From: Maribacter_C sp047345145
Lineage (GTDB): Bacteria; Bacteroidota; Bacteroidia; Flavobacteriales; Flavobacteriaceae
Assembly (NCBI RefSeq): GCF_047345145.1
Contig: NZ_JBLFER010000002.1
Coordinates: 1,116,001 to 1,180,000, forward strand
Direction of reading: 5' to 3'
Length of the DNA: 64,000 nucleotides
Both the position numbers and the translations under genes were made by a program. This document shows, in pieces, positions 8,301-16,566 of the stretch. The number at the start of each line of letters is the position of its first letter. Within the stretch, counting starts at the first letter, position 1. The notes under the pieces are model-generated. The model was not told the origin of the DNA, made no database searches, and saw nothing but the letters and a program-made list of their open reading frames with translations.

Positions 8301-9464
8301 ATGAACAAGACAGTAAAATACATATTAATAGGCGTATTCGTTTTAGCAGCTCTATGGGCAGCGGTCTTTTTTATAAAGTCAAATAGTAAGGGCGCAATTA
8401 CATACGATACCCAAAATGCGTTTATTTCCTCTATAGAAAAGAAAACTGTAGCAACAGGTAAGGTGATTCCAGAAGATGAGGTTGAAATTAAACCTCAGAT
8501 TTCAGGTATTATCGAAAAAATCTATTTAGAAGAAGGAGCAAATGTGAAATCAGGAGATTTAATTGCTAAAATTAAAATCGTACCAAACGAGCAATCACTG
8601 AATCAATCACGTGGTAGGGTTCGAAGTGCTGAAATTGCTTTGAATAACACGAAAATAGAATACAATAGAAATAAGGCCTTATTTGACAAAGGTGTGATTG
8701 CAAGTCAAGATTTCAATAGTCTTCAACTGCAATATGATCAAGCTCAACAAGAACTTAGAAACGCACAAGCAGACTATCAGATAATCCGTAAAGGTTCTGC
8801 CGGCGGTTCTGCATCTGCTAACACCAATATTAGAGCAACTGTTTCAGGAACCATTTTAGAAATTCCTGTGGAAGAAGGAGATCAGGTAATTCAAAGTAAC
8901 AATTTTAATGATGGTACTACAATAGCCTCAATTGCTGATTTGACTAAAATGATTTTCGAAGGAAAAGTAGATGAAGGTGAAGTTGGAAAACTCAAAGTTG
9001 GTACACCATTAAAGATTAGCTTAGGGGCTTTAGAAGGTACTGAGCTTGATGCAAAATTGAAATTTATTGCACCAAAAGGTTCAGAAGAGACAGGAGCTGT
9101 TCAATTCAGAATAGAGGGTGATGTAGAAGTAAAGGATAGTATTTTTATTCGCGCTGGATATAGTGCAAATGCTTCTATCGTGCTTGAAAAGAAAGATAGT
9201 ATTCTGGTCGTTTCCGAAGCTTTATTACAATTTGATAAAGATACCAATAAGCCTTATGTAGAAATTTCCACAGGCTCAACGGAGGAGCAGAAGTTTGAAA
9301 GAAGAGATATCGAAGTTGGTATTTCTGATGGGGTAAACATTGAAATCGTTTCAGGATTAACGGAAGAGGATAATATCAAAGAATGGAATAAAACAGAGCC
9401 AATCAAGAAGGGTACTGAAAAAGAGGGAGAAGGTGAAGAAGGCAGCGAAGAAAGCGAAGACTAG
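8301..9464 (+). CDS. MacA/HlyD-type periplasmic adaptor (cassette 2)
   Basis: A 387-residue membrane-fusion protein with an N-terminal anchor (about 5-26), barrel-sandwich halves (PQISGIIEKIYLEEGANVKSG and IRATVSGTILEIPVEEGDQV), a helical hairpin (about 100-165) and a C-terminal beta-barrel region. It parallels the adaptor at 3850 nearly motif for motif. Unlike that copy it ends in a strongly acidic tail of about 20 residues (GEGEEGSEESED). It lies between the second permease and TolC and should link them across the periplasm. Confidence 0.9.
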   Translation: MNKTVKYILIGVFVLAALWAAVFFIKSNSKGAITYDTQNAFISSIEKKTVATGKVIPEDEVEIKPQISGIIEKIYLEEGANVKSGDLIAKIKIVPNEQSLNQSRGRVRSAEIALNNTKIEYNRNKALFDKGVIASQDFNSLQLQYDQAQQELRNAQADYQIIRKGSAGGSASANTNIRATVSGTILEIPVEEGDQVIQSNNFNDGTTIASIADLTKMIFEGKVDEGEVGKLKVGTPLKISLGALEGTELDAKLKFIAPKGSEETGAVQFRIEGDVEVKDSIFIRAGYSANASIVLEKKDSILVVSEALLQFDKDTNKPYVEISTGSTEEQKFERRDIEVGISDGVNIEIVSGLTEEDNIKEWNKTEPIKKGTEKEGEGEEGSEESED

Positions 9465-9496
9465 AACATCAATCAATAATCAAGAAAACAAATCAA

Positions 9497-10846
9497 ATGA
9501 AATTTAAACTAACAGCACTATTCCTAGTACTAGCAATGGGAATACTATCCGCACAAAGTAAAAAATGGACTTTACAAGAGTGCGTGGAGTATGCGGTAGA
9601 AAATAACTTAAGTATTGAGCAATTTGAATTAGACCTTCAAAATATTCAAATTGATGAATCAGATGCACTTGGTAATTTTTTGCCGAACTTAAATTCAAGA
9701 GTAAGCGCTACCGGTAATAGAGGTTTATCTGCTGACCCAATTACAGGTAGTAATTTTACAGCGGGAATTTTCACTTTAGGAGGTGGTTTTTCTTCTAACG
9801 TGAATCTCTTTAATGGTATGCAGAACAAAAATCGCATGAACAGAGCAAAGCTAAGTGCGATAGCGGGTCAATATCGTTTAGATGACTTGAAAGACGATAT
9901 TCGATTGAATGTAGCATTAAACTACCTCGATGTACTTTCTAATAAGGAATCTCTTAAAGTAGCTCAGGCGCAGTACGCCGCAACTGAGCAAGACTTAAAT
10001 AGAACTAAAGAGTTGGTTGAGTCCGGAGTTGTTCCAAAGGGAGATTTGCTTGATATAGAGGCAACTGCTGCAGGTCAGGAGCAAGCAATTGTTAATGGTC
10101 AGAATCAGGTGCTTATTTCGCTAATTACATTGGCTCAATTGCTACAGATTACAGATTATGAAAATTTTGACATTGCAGATGAGGCTTTCGAAATTCCGCC
10201 ATCTGATATTTTAAATAATTCGGCAAAATCCATTTTCGCTAAGGCGGTTGATTTTAGAAACGATATAAAATTATCAGAATCAAATGTTTCTCTTGCTGAA
10301 AAGGATTTGGATATTTCCAAAGGAGCCAGATACCCTACTTTAAGTGCATTTTTTAATTATAATACATCATACTCAAGTAGAAAACAATTTGATCCAGCAA
10401 CGGGTACTTCCTCTAGACTTGACCTCATAGACCAGTTATGGCTTTTTGATGGTATCACTTACGGAGGTCAACTTAGTATTCCTATTTTTAATGGCTTTAG
10501 TACTAGAAATTCTATTCGACGTTCTCAGATTAATGTAGAAAAGGCTAAAGTACAGTTAGAACAAGATAAGCTAGCTTTAGAGACCACGGTGAATCAAGCA
10601 TATGCTAATGTGAATACTTCTTTCAGTGCGTATGAAGCTGCAGAAAAAACGTTAGAGGCAAGGCGTTTGGCCTATCAATATTCTAAAGAACGCTTTGACG
10701 TAGGCTTAATGAATTCCTTTCTTTTCAGTCAAGCACAAGCTCGAGTAGACAATGCGGAAGCGGATGTAATCAGAACGAAATACGATTATATTTTTAGACT
10801 TAAGGTGTTAGAATTCTACTTCGGAATTCCTATCTCCTTAGATTAA
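9497..10846 (+). CDS. TolC-family outer-membrane efflux protein
   Basis: A 449-residue protein with a signal peptide (MKFKLTALFLVLAMGILSA) and the TolC pattern: opening motif WTLQECVEYAVENNLSIEQ, two repeats of coiled-coil helices with beta-strand insertions (about 25-230 and 235-440), and the typical NVALNYLDVLSNKESL and VNQAYANVNTSFSAYEAAEKTLEARRLAYQYSKERFDVGL segments. It would form the trimeric outer-membrane duct for one or both MacAB-like cassettes. It is the last gene of the run: a strong terminator hairpin follows 22 bases after the stop. Confidence 0.92.
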   Translation: MKFKLTALFLVLAMGILSAQSKKWTLQECVEYAVENNLSIEQFELDLQNIQIDESDALGNFLPNLNSRVSATGNRGLSADPITGSNFTAGIFTLGGGFSSNVNLFNGMQNKNRMNRAKLSAIAGQYRLDDLKDDIRLNVALNYLDVLSNKESLKVAQAQYAATEQDLNRTKELVESGVVPKGDLLDIEATAAGQEQAIVNGQNQVLISLITLAQLLQITDYENFDIADEAFEIPPSDILNNSAKSIFAKAVDFRNDIKLSESNVSLAEKDLDISKGARYPTLSAFFNYNTSYSSRKQFDPATGTSSRLDLIDQLWLFDGITYGGQLSIPIFNGFSTRNSIRRSQINVEKAKVQLEQDKLALETTVNQAYANVNTSFSAYEAAEKTLEARRLAYQYSKERFDVGLMNSFLFSQAQARVDNAEADVIRTKYDYIFRLKVLEFYFGIPISLD

Positions 10847-10868
10847 TCTTCCATATAATCAAAAATTT

Positions 10869-10908
10869 ACCCGTAAGTGTTCAAAGACACTTACGGGTCT
10901 TTTTTGTT
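10869..10908 (+). terminator. Rho-independent terminator after efflux operon
   Basis: A perfect 12-bp stem (ACCCGTAAGTGT with ACACTTACGGGT) and six-base loop is followed by CTTTTTTGTTTT. It ends transcription of the TolC gene before tsaB. Confidence 0.9.
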
Positions 10909-10931
10909 TTAAAATGAAGCACATATCTTTG
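10903..10931 (+). promoter_or_regulatory. Bacteroidota-type promoter of tsaB
   Basis: TTTG at 10903-10906, a 17-base spacer and TATCTTTG at 10924-10931 match the Bacteroidota sigma-A consensus (TTTG and TAnnTTTG). The -7 box ends only 8 bases before the ATG, implying a very short or leaderless transcript. The -33 element sits in the T-tract of the preceding terminator. Confidence 0.65.
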
Positions 10932-10939
10932 CCACCATT

Positions 10940-11620
10940 ATGGCATGGATTTTAAATTTAGAAACAGCGACTACAAACTGCTCTGTTAGTTTGGCAAAAG
11001 ATGGCAAGACCACGGCTATTAAAGAGCATGATACCCCTAATTATTCGCATTCAGAGCAGCTGCATGTTTTCATTGATGATGTTCTAAACAAAGCAGCGGT
11101 CTCGCTTTCTGAATTAGATGCTATTGCGGTGAGTAAAGGCCCAGGTTCTTATACAGGTCTTCGTATTGGCGTTTCAGCGGCGAAGGGATTGTGCTTTTCT
11201 CTAGATATTCCGTTAATTTCAATTGAAACTTTAAAGAGTATGGCGAGTCAGTCAAAGTCGTCTGAGTACGATTTTGTAATTCCTCTTTTAGATGCACGAC
11301 GTATGGAGGTATATTCCAAGGTTTTTGACATTCAATTTAACGAAGTTCGAGAGACAAAAGCAGAAATAGTAGATGAGAGCTCATTCTTGGAATTCACAAA
11401 AAAAGGAAAGACCTTATTGATAGGAAGCGGTGCTAACAAATGTAAAGATGTTATTATTACTGATAATCTTGAATACAATTTTGATGCTGTACCTTCTGCA
11501 GAACAAATGTCTCAACTTTCATATGATAAATTTCAAAATCATGATTTCGAAGATGTAGCTTACTTTGAGCCATATTATTTAAAGGATTTTATTTTGCAGA
11601 CAGCGCAAAAGAAAAAGTAA
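10940..11620 (+). CDS. tsaB: tRNA threonylcarbamoyladenosine biosynthesis protein TsaB
   Basis: A 226-residue member of the ASKHA-fold TsaB/YeaZ family. The N-terminal ILNLETATTNCSVSLAKDG is the phosphate-binding strand-turn, and the diagnostic SKGPGSYTGLRIGVSAAKGL lies near residues 65-84. TsaB pairs with TsaD and TsaE to add the threonylcarbamoyl group at A37 of ANN-decoding tRNAs in the cytoplasm. Family length is about 220-230, so it is complete. It has its own promoter and converges on the dodecin gene. Confidence 0.95.
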   Translation: MAWILNLETATTNCSVSLAKDGKTTAIKEHDTPNYSHSEQLHVFIDDVLNKAAVSLSELDAIAVSKGPGSYTGLRIGVSAAKGLCFSLDIPLISIETLKSMASQSKSSEYDFVIPLLDARRMEVYSKVFDIQFNEVRETKAEIVDESSFLEFTKKGKTLLIGSGANKCKDVIITDNLEYNFDAVPSAEQMSQLSYDKFQNHDFEDVAYFEPYYLKDFILQTAQKKK

Positions 11621-11623
11621 GCC

Positions 11624-11665
11624 AAAAAAAAGCATCCCAAGAAAGTAGGATGCTTTACATTTTTT
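11624..11665. terminator. Bidirectional terminator between tsaB and dodecin
   Basis: A 9-bp stem (AAAGCATCC at 11629-11637 with GGATGCTTT at 11648-11656) is flanked by an A-run on the left and a T-run on the right. It can therefore serve both convergent genes. Confidence 0.75.
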
Positions 11666-11679
11666 AAAAAGTAAGATGC

Positions 11680-11880
11680 TTATTTCACTTCAAAAGTGAT
11701 CTTTACGTTTACTCGAAAATCGTTTACTTCGCCATCTTTAACGCTGGCGCTTTGATCTTGAATATAAACTGAACGAATATTTTTCACTGATTTAGAAGCT
11801 TGCGCAACTGCCTTTTTTGTTGCGTCTTCCCAACTTTTTTCAGAATTTGCTAATACTTCTATAACTTTTAAAATTGCCAT
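11680..11880 (-). CDS. Dodecin (flavin-binding storage/buffer protein)
   Basis: A 66-residue protein with the whole dodecin pattern: MAILKVIEVLANSEKSWEDATKKAV, then QASKSVKNIRSVYIQDQSASVKDG, and the final strand FRVNVKITFEVK. Dodecins form hollow dodecamers that bind flavins (or CoA) and buffer free flavin in the cytoplasm. The residue before the conserved DQSA (QDQ) falls in the ligand-binding region. The gene is monocistronic, convergent with tsaB, and has a possible TATCTTGA -7 element upstream. Confidence 0.93.
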   Translation of the reverse strand: MAILKVIEVLANSEKSWEDATKKAVAQASKSVKNIRSVYIQDQSASVKDGEVNDFRVNVKITFEVK

Positions 11881-11950
11881 GTTTTCTTGTTTTTAGATTT
11901 AGCTCAAGATAGTAAATTAATGGAGCAAAATGCTATATAAATCTTACAAA

Positions 11951-12856
11951 TTATCCGTTTAAGGCAACAACTTCATTGATTCGATCTCCCATCATATTCT
12001 TTAACATAGTTTCGATACCATTTTTTAAAGTGAATGTTGAAGAAGGGCATCCGCTGCAGGCACCTTGCAAAATTACATTTACTGTTTTGGTTTGTTTCTC
12101 ATATGATTTAAAAAGAATATTTCCCCCATCACTTGCCACTGCAGGTTTTACATATTCTTCTAGAATATCAATAATTTCAAGTGAAGTATCGTCGAGGTCA
12201 ACAGGTGCTTGTTCTTTTTGCTTGGGCACTTCTGTTGTGTTCTGAGGTTGTATATCCAAAGAAACAACATCTTTTCCGTCCGCAATAAAATTCCGAATAA
12301 GTTCTCTCAATTCCATGGTGATATCATCCCATTCAGCAACATCATATTTGGAAACTGAAACATAGTTTTCATCTAAAAAAACCTGTTTTACAAACGGAAA
12401 TTGAAAAAGAGCTTTAGCTAAATCTGAATCTCTAGCTTCATCGATATTCTTAAATTCAAAAGTGGCAGGTACAATTTTGCGACTTGCCACAAACTTCATT
12501 GTAGATGGGTTAGGTGTTACTTCAGCATAAACGGTAACGGCAACCTTCTTTGTCTTTTCTTCCTCCAAAATAGTAGGCTCACCTGCATTCAAATATTCAA
12601 CCAATTGTTGGGCGACTTCATCTTTTACATCTGACCACTCTACAATATCATATCGCTCAAGGCCTATAAAATTTCCAGAAATGTAAACAGTTTTAATAAA
12701 CGGTAAATAGAATAACTGCTGCGCCAAAGGAGAATTTTTAGCCTCGTCAATGTTTTTAAACTCGTAGTTTGAACCCGTAGTTATAAAATGATTCGTTTCG
12801 AACTTTAATATCGTAGGATTGTTCGTTTCAACCACAGTAATTGTATACTCTTTCAT
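11951..12856 (-). CDS. Nfu-type iron-sulfur scaffold with duplicated N-terminal domain
   Basis: A 301-residue protein. Residues about 1-95 and 105-200 are two copies of the Nfu/NifU N-terminal domain, each containing FKNIDEA, then PFxK(T/Q)V and YDxxEW. A linker rich in Q, P and E leads to a C-terminal NifU domain (about 222-301) with the cluster-binding CSGC at residues 267 and 270. The protein carries and delivers Fe-S clusters in the cytoplasm. Single-copy N domains are usual in other phyla; the tandem form is seen in Bacteroidota. On the minus strand a TATTTTTG box (12880-12873) lies shortly upstream of the ATG, but I see no good -33 partner. Confidence 0.9.
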   Translation of the reverse strand: MKEYTITVVETNNPTILKFETNHFITTGSNYEFKNIDEAKNSPLAQQLFYLPFIKTVYISGNFIGLERYDIVEWSDVKDEVAQQLVEYLNAGEPTILEEEKTKKVAVTVYAEVTPNPSTMKFVASRKIVPATFEFKNIDEARDSDLAKALFQFPFVKQVFLDENYVSVSKYDVAEWDDITMELRELIRNFIADGKDVVSLDIQPQNTTEVPKQKEQAPVDLDDTSLEIIDILEEYVKPAVASDGGNILFKSYEKQTKTVNVILQGACSGCPSSTFTLKNGIETMLKNMMGDRINEVVALNG

Positions 12857-13144
12857 TACATTTTATTTTCTGCAAAAATACGAAGTAATTACTAATATGG
12901 ATGCCCAGAAACTGGGTAACCGAAACCGTGTTTTCAAGATTTCAAGATCACTTGGCAATATTGTTTGAGAAGTTAACATTGAATATGGTAGGCTGAAAAG
13001 GAGTATTGAATGATTTTTTTGAGAAACCTACAGGCTTTTTGTTAAAATACATAACAGATTCCCAGTATGTCAGAGCATAATATAGTTGTATTTCATCCGT
13101 TATACTTTATATTTAGTCGATAGAACTATAGCCCCAGTCTATAA

Positions 13145-14161
13145 ATGAAAAATCTTTTCTTATCTCTCTTAACTCTTGTAGCCTTTTGGAATCAGTCATC
13201 TGCCCAAGAAGGTATTCCTGTTTATTTTGATTATTTAGCCGATAATTACTATTTGGTTTATCCTTCAATGGCTGGTATTAGTGAAGGAGGTAAAATTAGA
13301 GCTACCGCAAGAAAACAGTGGTTTAGTGTTGATGAAGCGCCAAACTTACAAACCTTAAATGCCAATTTTAGGCTTGGCGACAGCAATAGTGGTATTGGAG
13401 CTATAATATTTAATGATGCGAATGGTTACCATGCTCAAACGGGAGTAAAACTTACATATGCCCATCATTTGAAAATAGGGGGGGATGATAGATACTTGAA
13501 CCAACTTTCTTTCGGATTGAGTCCTACTTATTTGCAAAGTAGCCTAGATGAAAGTGAATTTCGATCTATAGATGCTGACCCTTCTATTGTGGGAAGTAAA
13601 ATTAGTCAAGGCTATTTCAATGTAGACTTTGGAATGTCGTATAACAAAATGGAGTTTTATTCTCATTTCGCCATTTTAAATCTGTTGGAATCTAAAAGAA
13701 GTCTCTACCGTTTTGGTAGAACAAACCCTGATGATGTTCCTGTTATTGATAATTTAAGAAGGTATTTAGTTTCAATGGGCTATATTTTTGGAAGGAATGA
13801 GGTTCAAATTGAACCATCGGTATTGTTTCAAATGACTGATTTTACCAGAGAAAAAACCTTAGATATCAATGCTAAGATTTATAAAGACGTAAATTTTGGA
13901 AGAATATGGGGAGGCGTATCCTACCGACGCAGTTTTGACGGAGCTCAATTTCAAACTGACGGAAGCTTCGGTGAGCAAAGGCTTCAATTATTTACACCAA
14001 TTATTGGTGCCAATATTAAAAATTTCTTAGTCTCATACAACTACTCCTATCAATCGGGTGACATTCGATTTGATAACGGTGGGTTTCACCAAATCACCTT
14101 AGGTTACGATTTCGGACAAACCGAAAGAAAGTACGATTGTTATTGCCCAGCGGCGCAATAG
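13145..14161 (+). CDS. PorP/SprF-family type IX secretion outer-membrane protein (orphan)
   Basis: A 338-residue beta-rich protein with a signal peptide (MKNLFLSLLTLVAFWNQSSAQ). It carries the PorP/SprF pattern: an N-terminal YYLVYPSMAGISEGGKIRATARKQW, periodic amphipathic strands, and an end GFHQITLGYDFGQTERKYDCYCP. Family members are usually beside surface proteins with CHU_C sorting domains and help anchor or export them by type IX secretion. This copy has no such partner next to it: its left neighbour is the Nfu gene on the other strand and its right neighbour is a convergent VWA gene. The N-terminal QYTQYMYN signature seen in the copies at 25524 and 62716 is missing, so it is a diverged member. 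Confidence 0.75.
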   Translation: MKNLFLSLLTLVAFWNQSSAQEGIPVYFDYLADNYYLVYPSMAGISEGGKIRATARKQWFSVDEAPNLQTLNANFRLGDSNSGIGAIIFNDANGYHAQTGVKLTYAHHLKIGGDDRYLNQLSFGLSPTYLQSSLDESEFRSIDADPSIVGSKISQGYFNVDFGMSYNKMEFYSHFAILNLLESKRSLYRFGRTNPDDVPVIDNLRRYLVSMGYIFGRNEVQIEPSVLFQMTDFTREKTLDINAKIYKDVNFGRIWGGVSYRRSFDGAQFQTDGSFGEQRLQLFTPIIGANIKNFLVSYNYSYQSGDIRFDNGGFHQITLGYDFGQTERKYDCYCPAAQ

Positions 14162-14261
14162 TATAAAAATGGGCCTACCCTTATTTTCGGATAGACCCAT
14201 CAACTAAACACCAACCAACTGCGTTCAACAATTTATCTAATATGACTCGGGTGTTAGTTGT

Positions 14262-15437
14262 TTAATCCCATTTGTAATTCTTCTTTTCAGCTTGTCTTTT
14301 TATAGCCTCGAGCATTGCATTTTCTAATTCTCCTTTTGAGCCTTCTTTTTGATTTTTGGCAATAAATGCTTCTCGCTTTGCATTGAGTTCTTGAATCTCT
14401 TTTTGAATTTTAGTTCTTTCTGATTTCTTTTCATCAATGTACTCAGTAATTGCACCAGCTGCTTTTCCCTGTAATTCTTTAGGAAGTTCATCTTTCTTAA
14501 GTTTGGACACATCAAAATCTTTGTCATCTGAAGCATCTACCAAATCCCAAGAAGAATTGCTATATAGTCTTGAACTTTTACTAACCGCTCTTTTTACAGC
14601 TACTGCCTCTTCCATGGCCATCGCATTGGTATCTTGAGCATATTGGTTTTTCATTTTCGATTGTCCTAAAGCACCATAAGAAATATACGTCTTGTTCAAT
14701 TTTGAATTGAGCTTAATGATTACTTCATCATAAGGAGTGTCGATGTGAACAACTTGACGGTTATGGTCGATAGCAATGTATTCTCCTCCAGTAAGTTTTG
14801 CGCCATTCTTCCAATCGGTATTGATGCCTTGTTCGTAGTTTCCGCAAAAAATAGTGTTTACCACTACGTCTTTTTCTTTGGCGTTACTAACCGCATCTTT
14901 GTAGTTTAATTTTCCTTGTGTAAAGGGTTCGTTACCGGCAATGAAAATCATTTTTAGGTTGTCTTCATTTTTTCCCCAGTTTAATTGTTTCAAAGAGGTT
15001 TGAATGACTTCTCCGCAATATTCTTCTCCGCCATTTGTGGTTAATGAAAAGAGCTTTTCAGAAATCTCATCTAAATCATCACTAAAATCCAATACTTGTT
15101 GAATGTAGCCTTCTTGAGAAGATAAATTATCGTTTCCATATTGGTATAAGGCAATTTGTAGTTTTGGCCGAGCCTCGTTTCCGCATTTGGCATGCGTGAA
15201 CTTATTTACAATATCCCAAAGTTGAGCCTTGGCTTGATTGATGAGTCCATCCATACTATTACTAGTATCTAATAGAAGTGCGATTTTAACGGTATTATTC
15301 GCCTCTTTTTCAGCGTCTGTGACAGCATGTGCGATCAGTGGTTCTGTGGAATTTTTTGGTTTTAGTTCGCATCCGTAAGCGTTAGATAGTGTAAGAGCTA
15401 TTAACCCAATTCCTAAAACTTTTTTTACATTTTTCAT
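14262..15437 (-). CDS. von Willebrand factor A domain lipoprotein
   Basis: The preferred start is the ATG giving MKNVKKVLGIGLIALTLSNAYGC, a lipoprotein-like signal; an ATG seven codons upstream (15458) is also possible. The VWA domain follows (about residues 50-245 from that start) with a MIDAS motif DTSNS and conserved GNEPFTQG. The C-terminal 80 residues are charged and helical (KKSERTKIQKEIQELNAKREAFIAKNQKEG). VWA domains bind divalent metal and partner proteins. The protein is probably exported and envelope-bound. It follows the DUF4349 gene by 75 bases in the same direction, so the two may be one transcript. The biological role is unknown. Confidence 0.8.
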   Translation of the reverse strand: MKNVKKVLGIGLIALTLSNAYGCELKPKNSTEPLIAHAVTDAEKEANNTVKIALLLDTSNSMDGLINQAKAQLWDIVNKFTHAKCGNEARPKLQIALYQYGNDNLSSQEGYIQQVLDFSDDLDEISEKLFSLTTNGGEEYCGEVIQTSLKQLNWGKNEDNLKMIFIAGNEPFTQGKLNYKDAVSNAKEKDVVVNTIFCGNYEQGINTDWKNGAKLTGGEYIAIDHNRQVVHIDTPYDEVIIKLNSKLNKTYISYGALGQSKMKNQYAQDTNAMAMEEAVAVKRAVSKSSRLYSNSSWDLVDASDDKDFDVSKLKKDELPKELQGKAAGAITEYIDEKKSERTKIQKEIQELNAKREAFIAKNQKEGSKGELENAMLEAIKRQAEKKNYKWD

Positions 15438-15512
15438 AATTAAGATTTTTGTTTTCATTTTCCTGCCTCTAATGAACTCATTTCAGTAAAGAGGAAAATC
15501 TGTTTATTTCTA

Positions 15513-16358
15513 TTAAATACTTGTTTTAATTTTTTCTGCAGATAGAAGTATTAAGTACGCTAAAAGTGACGCAAAAGAAAGTCCGATCAATAAAAGCGCA
15601 TAGTACTTTAGAGTCCATTCAAGGGCAACTTTAACCCTTTGAAGGGTACTTATTTCTAGTATTCTTACTTCTGAGAGCGCAACTTTAACTGTGCAGAATT
15701 CATTTTCATCGTCAAAGTTTCCTAGACTAACACCAAGTTCTTGAAGTTGCTGTTCTATTTCTAGAATACGATTTTCAAGCTGCATGTATTCGTCAATACG
15801 ACCTCCTTTCGCTTTAAGTTCAATGAGAGAAGTTCTTATTTTTTCAAGAGAAGCTTTTTTAGCATTTAACTCTTTGTATTCATTGGTCTTGTCTGTCTTT
15901 GTGATCTGTTTCGATTGAATTTTTCCAACCTCAATTAGACTATTGTAAATGGAATCAAAATTGTCAGGTGGAATACCAATGACTAAATTCAATCTGCGAT
16001 TCCCTTTATTTCCACTTTTATTTTCAAATTGGATAAGGCCTTCGAAATCTTTTACTTGAGCACGAATTTGCTTTTCTTCGATATCAAATTTGGTAGTCAG
16101 TGTGTTGATATCTGCAATTTTCTCGTATTTCTGATCAACGTTTATTGGGGTCAAACCCGAATTGAGCTGATATTTTTTGGAGGCATAATTTTTTCGTACT
16201 TCGTATGACATATCAACCATTTCACTCAACACATTAGATAGAGTAGGTTCATTTACAGTTTGATATCCATAGATCAATCGAAAGATAAAAAGCGCTACAA
16301 ATAACAATAGTAATATGGCCAAGGTCTTTTTGAATCTCTTTTTTATAAATGATTTCAT
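15513..16358 (-). CDS. DUF4349 domain membrane protein
   Basis: A 281-residue protein with an N-terminal transmembrane segment (about 10-30), a periplasmic region with the DUF4349 features (NLVIGIPPDNFDSIYNSLIEVGKIQSKQI, a coiled coil at about 150-200 ending LENRILEIEQQLQELG) and a C-terminal helix (about 250-272) near its end. The topology is two membrane anchors with a helical, coiled-coil periplasmic loop. The family has no established biochemical function. It lies upstream of the VWA lipoprotein gene, divergent from the sensor kinase at 16567, and may sense or brace the envelope; that is speculation. Confidence 0.8.
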   Translation of the reverse strand: MKSFIKKRFKKTLAILLLLFVALFIFRLIYGYQTVNEPTLSNVLSEMVDMSYEVRKNYASKKYQLNSGLTPINVDQKYEKIADINTLTTKFDIEEKQIRAQVKDFEGLIQFENKSGNKGNRRLNLVIGIPPDNFDSIYNSLIEVGKIQSKQITKTDKTNEYKELNAKKASLEKIRTSLIELKAKGGRIDEYMQLENRILEIEQQLQELGVSLGNFDDENEFCTVKVALSEVRILEISTLQRVKVALEWTLKYYALLLIGLSFASLLAYLILLSAEKIKTSI

Positions 16359-16566
16359 GAATTGTTTGTTAGTGATTATGAGGTAAAACTATTTCTAAAC
16401 TTTTTTTCAAAAAATAAAGAATGAGTGAAATGTACTTCTGAATGTGTAAACGTGCTCCTTGGGTGCGTAAAGTCTAGAAATAGCATTGTTTTAGCTTTGA
16501 TTATGGGACTTGCTCATTTTTTAGTAACACATAAATCTGCTAAGTTTACGTTGTATAGAAAGAACT

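Noticed and set aside
14165..14210. Terminator after the orphan PorP/SprF gene
   Set aside because: The imperfect inverted repeat (ATGGGCCTACCC with GGATAGACCCAT) has two mismatches and no T-run, so it is too weak to call.
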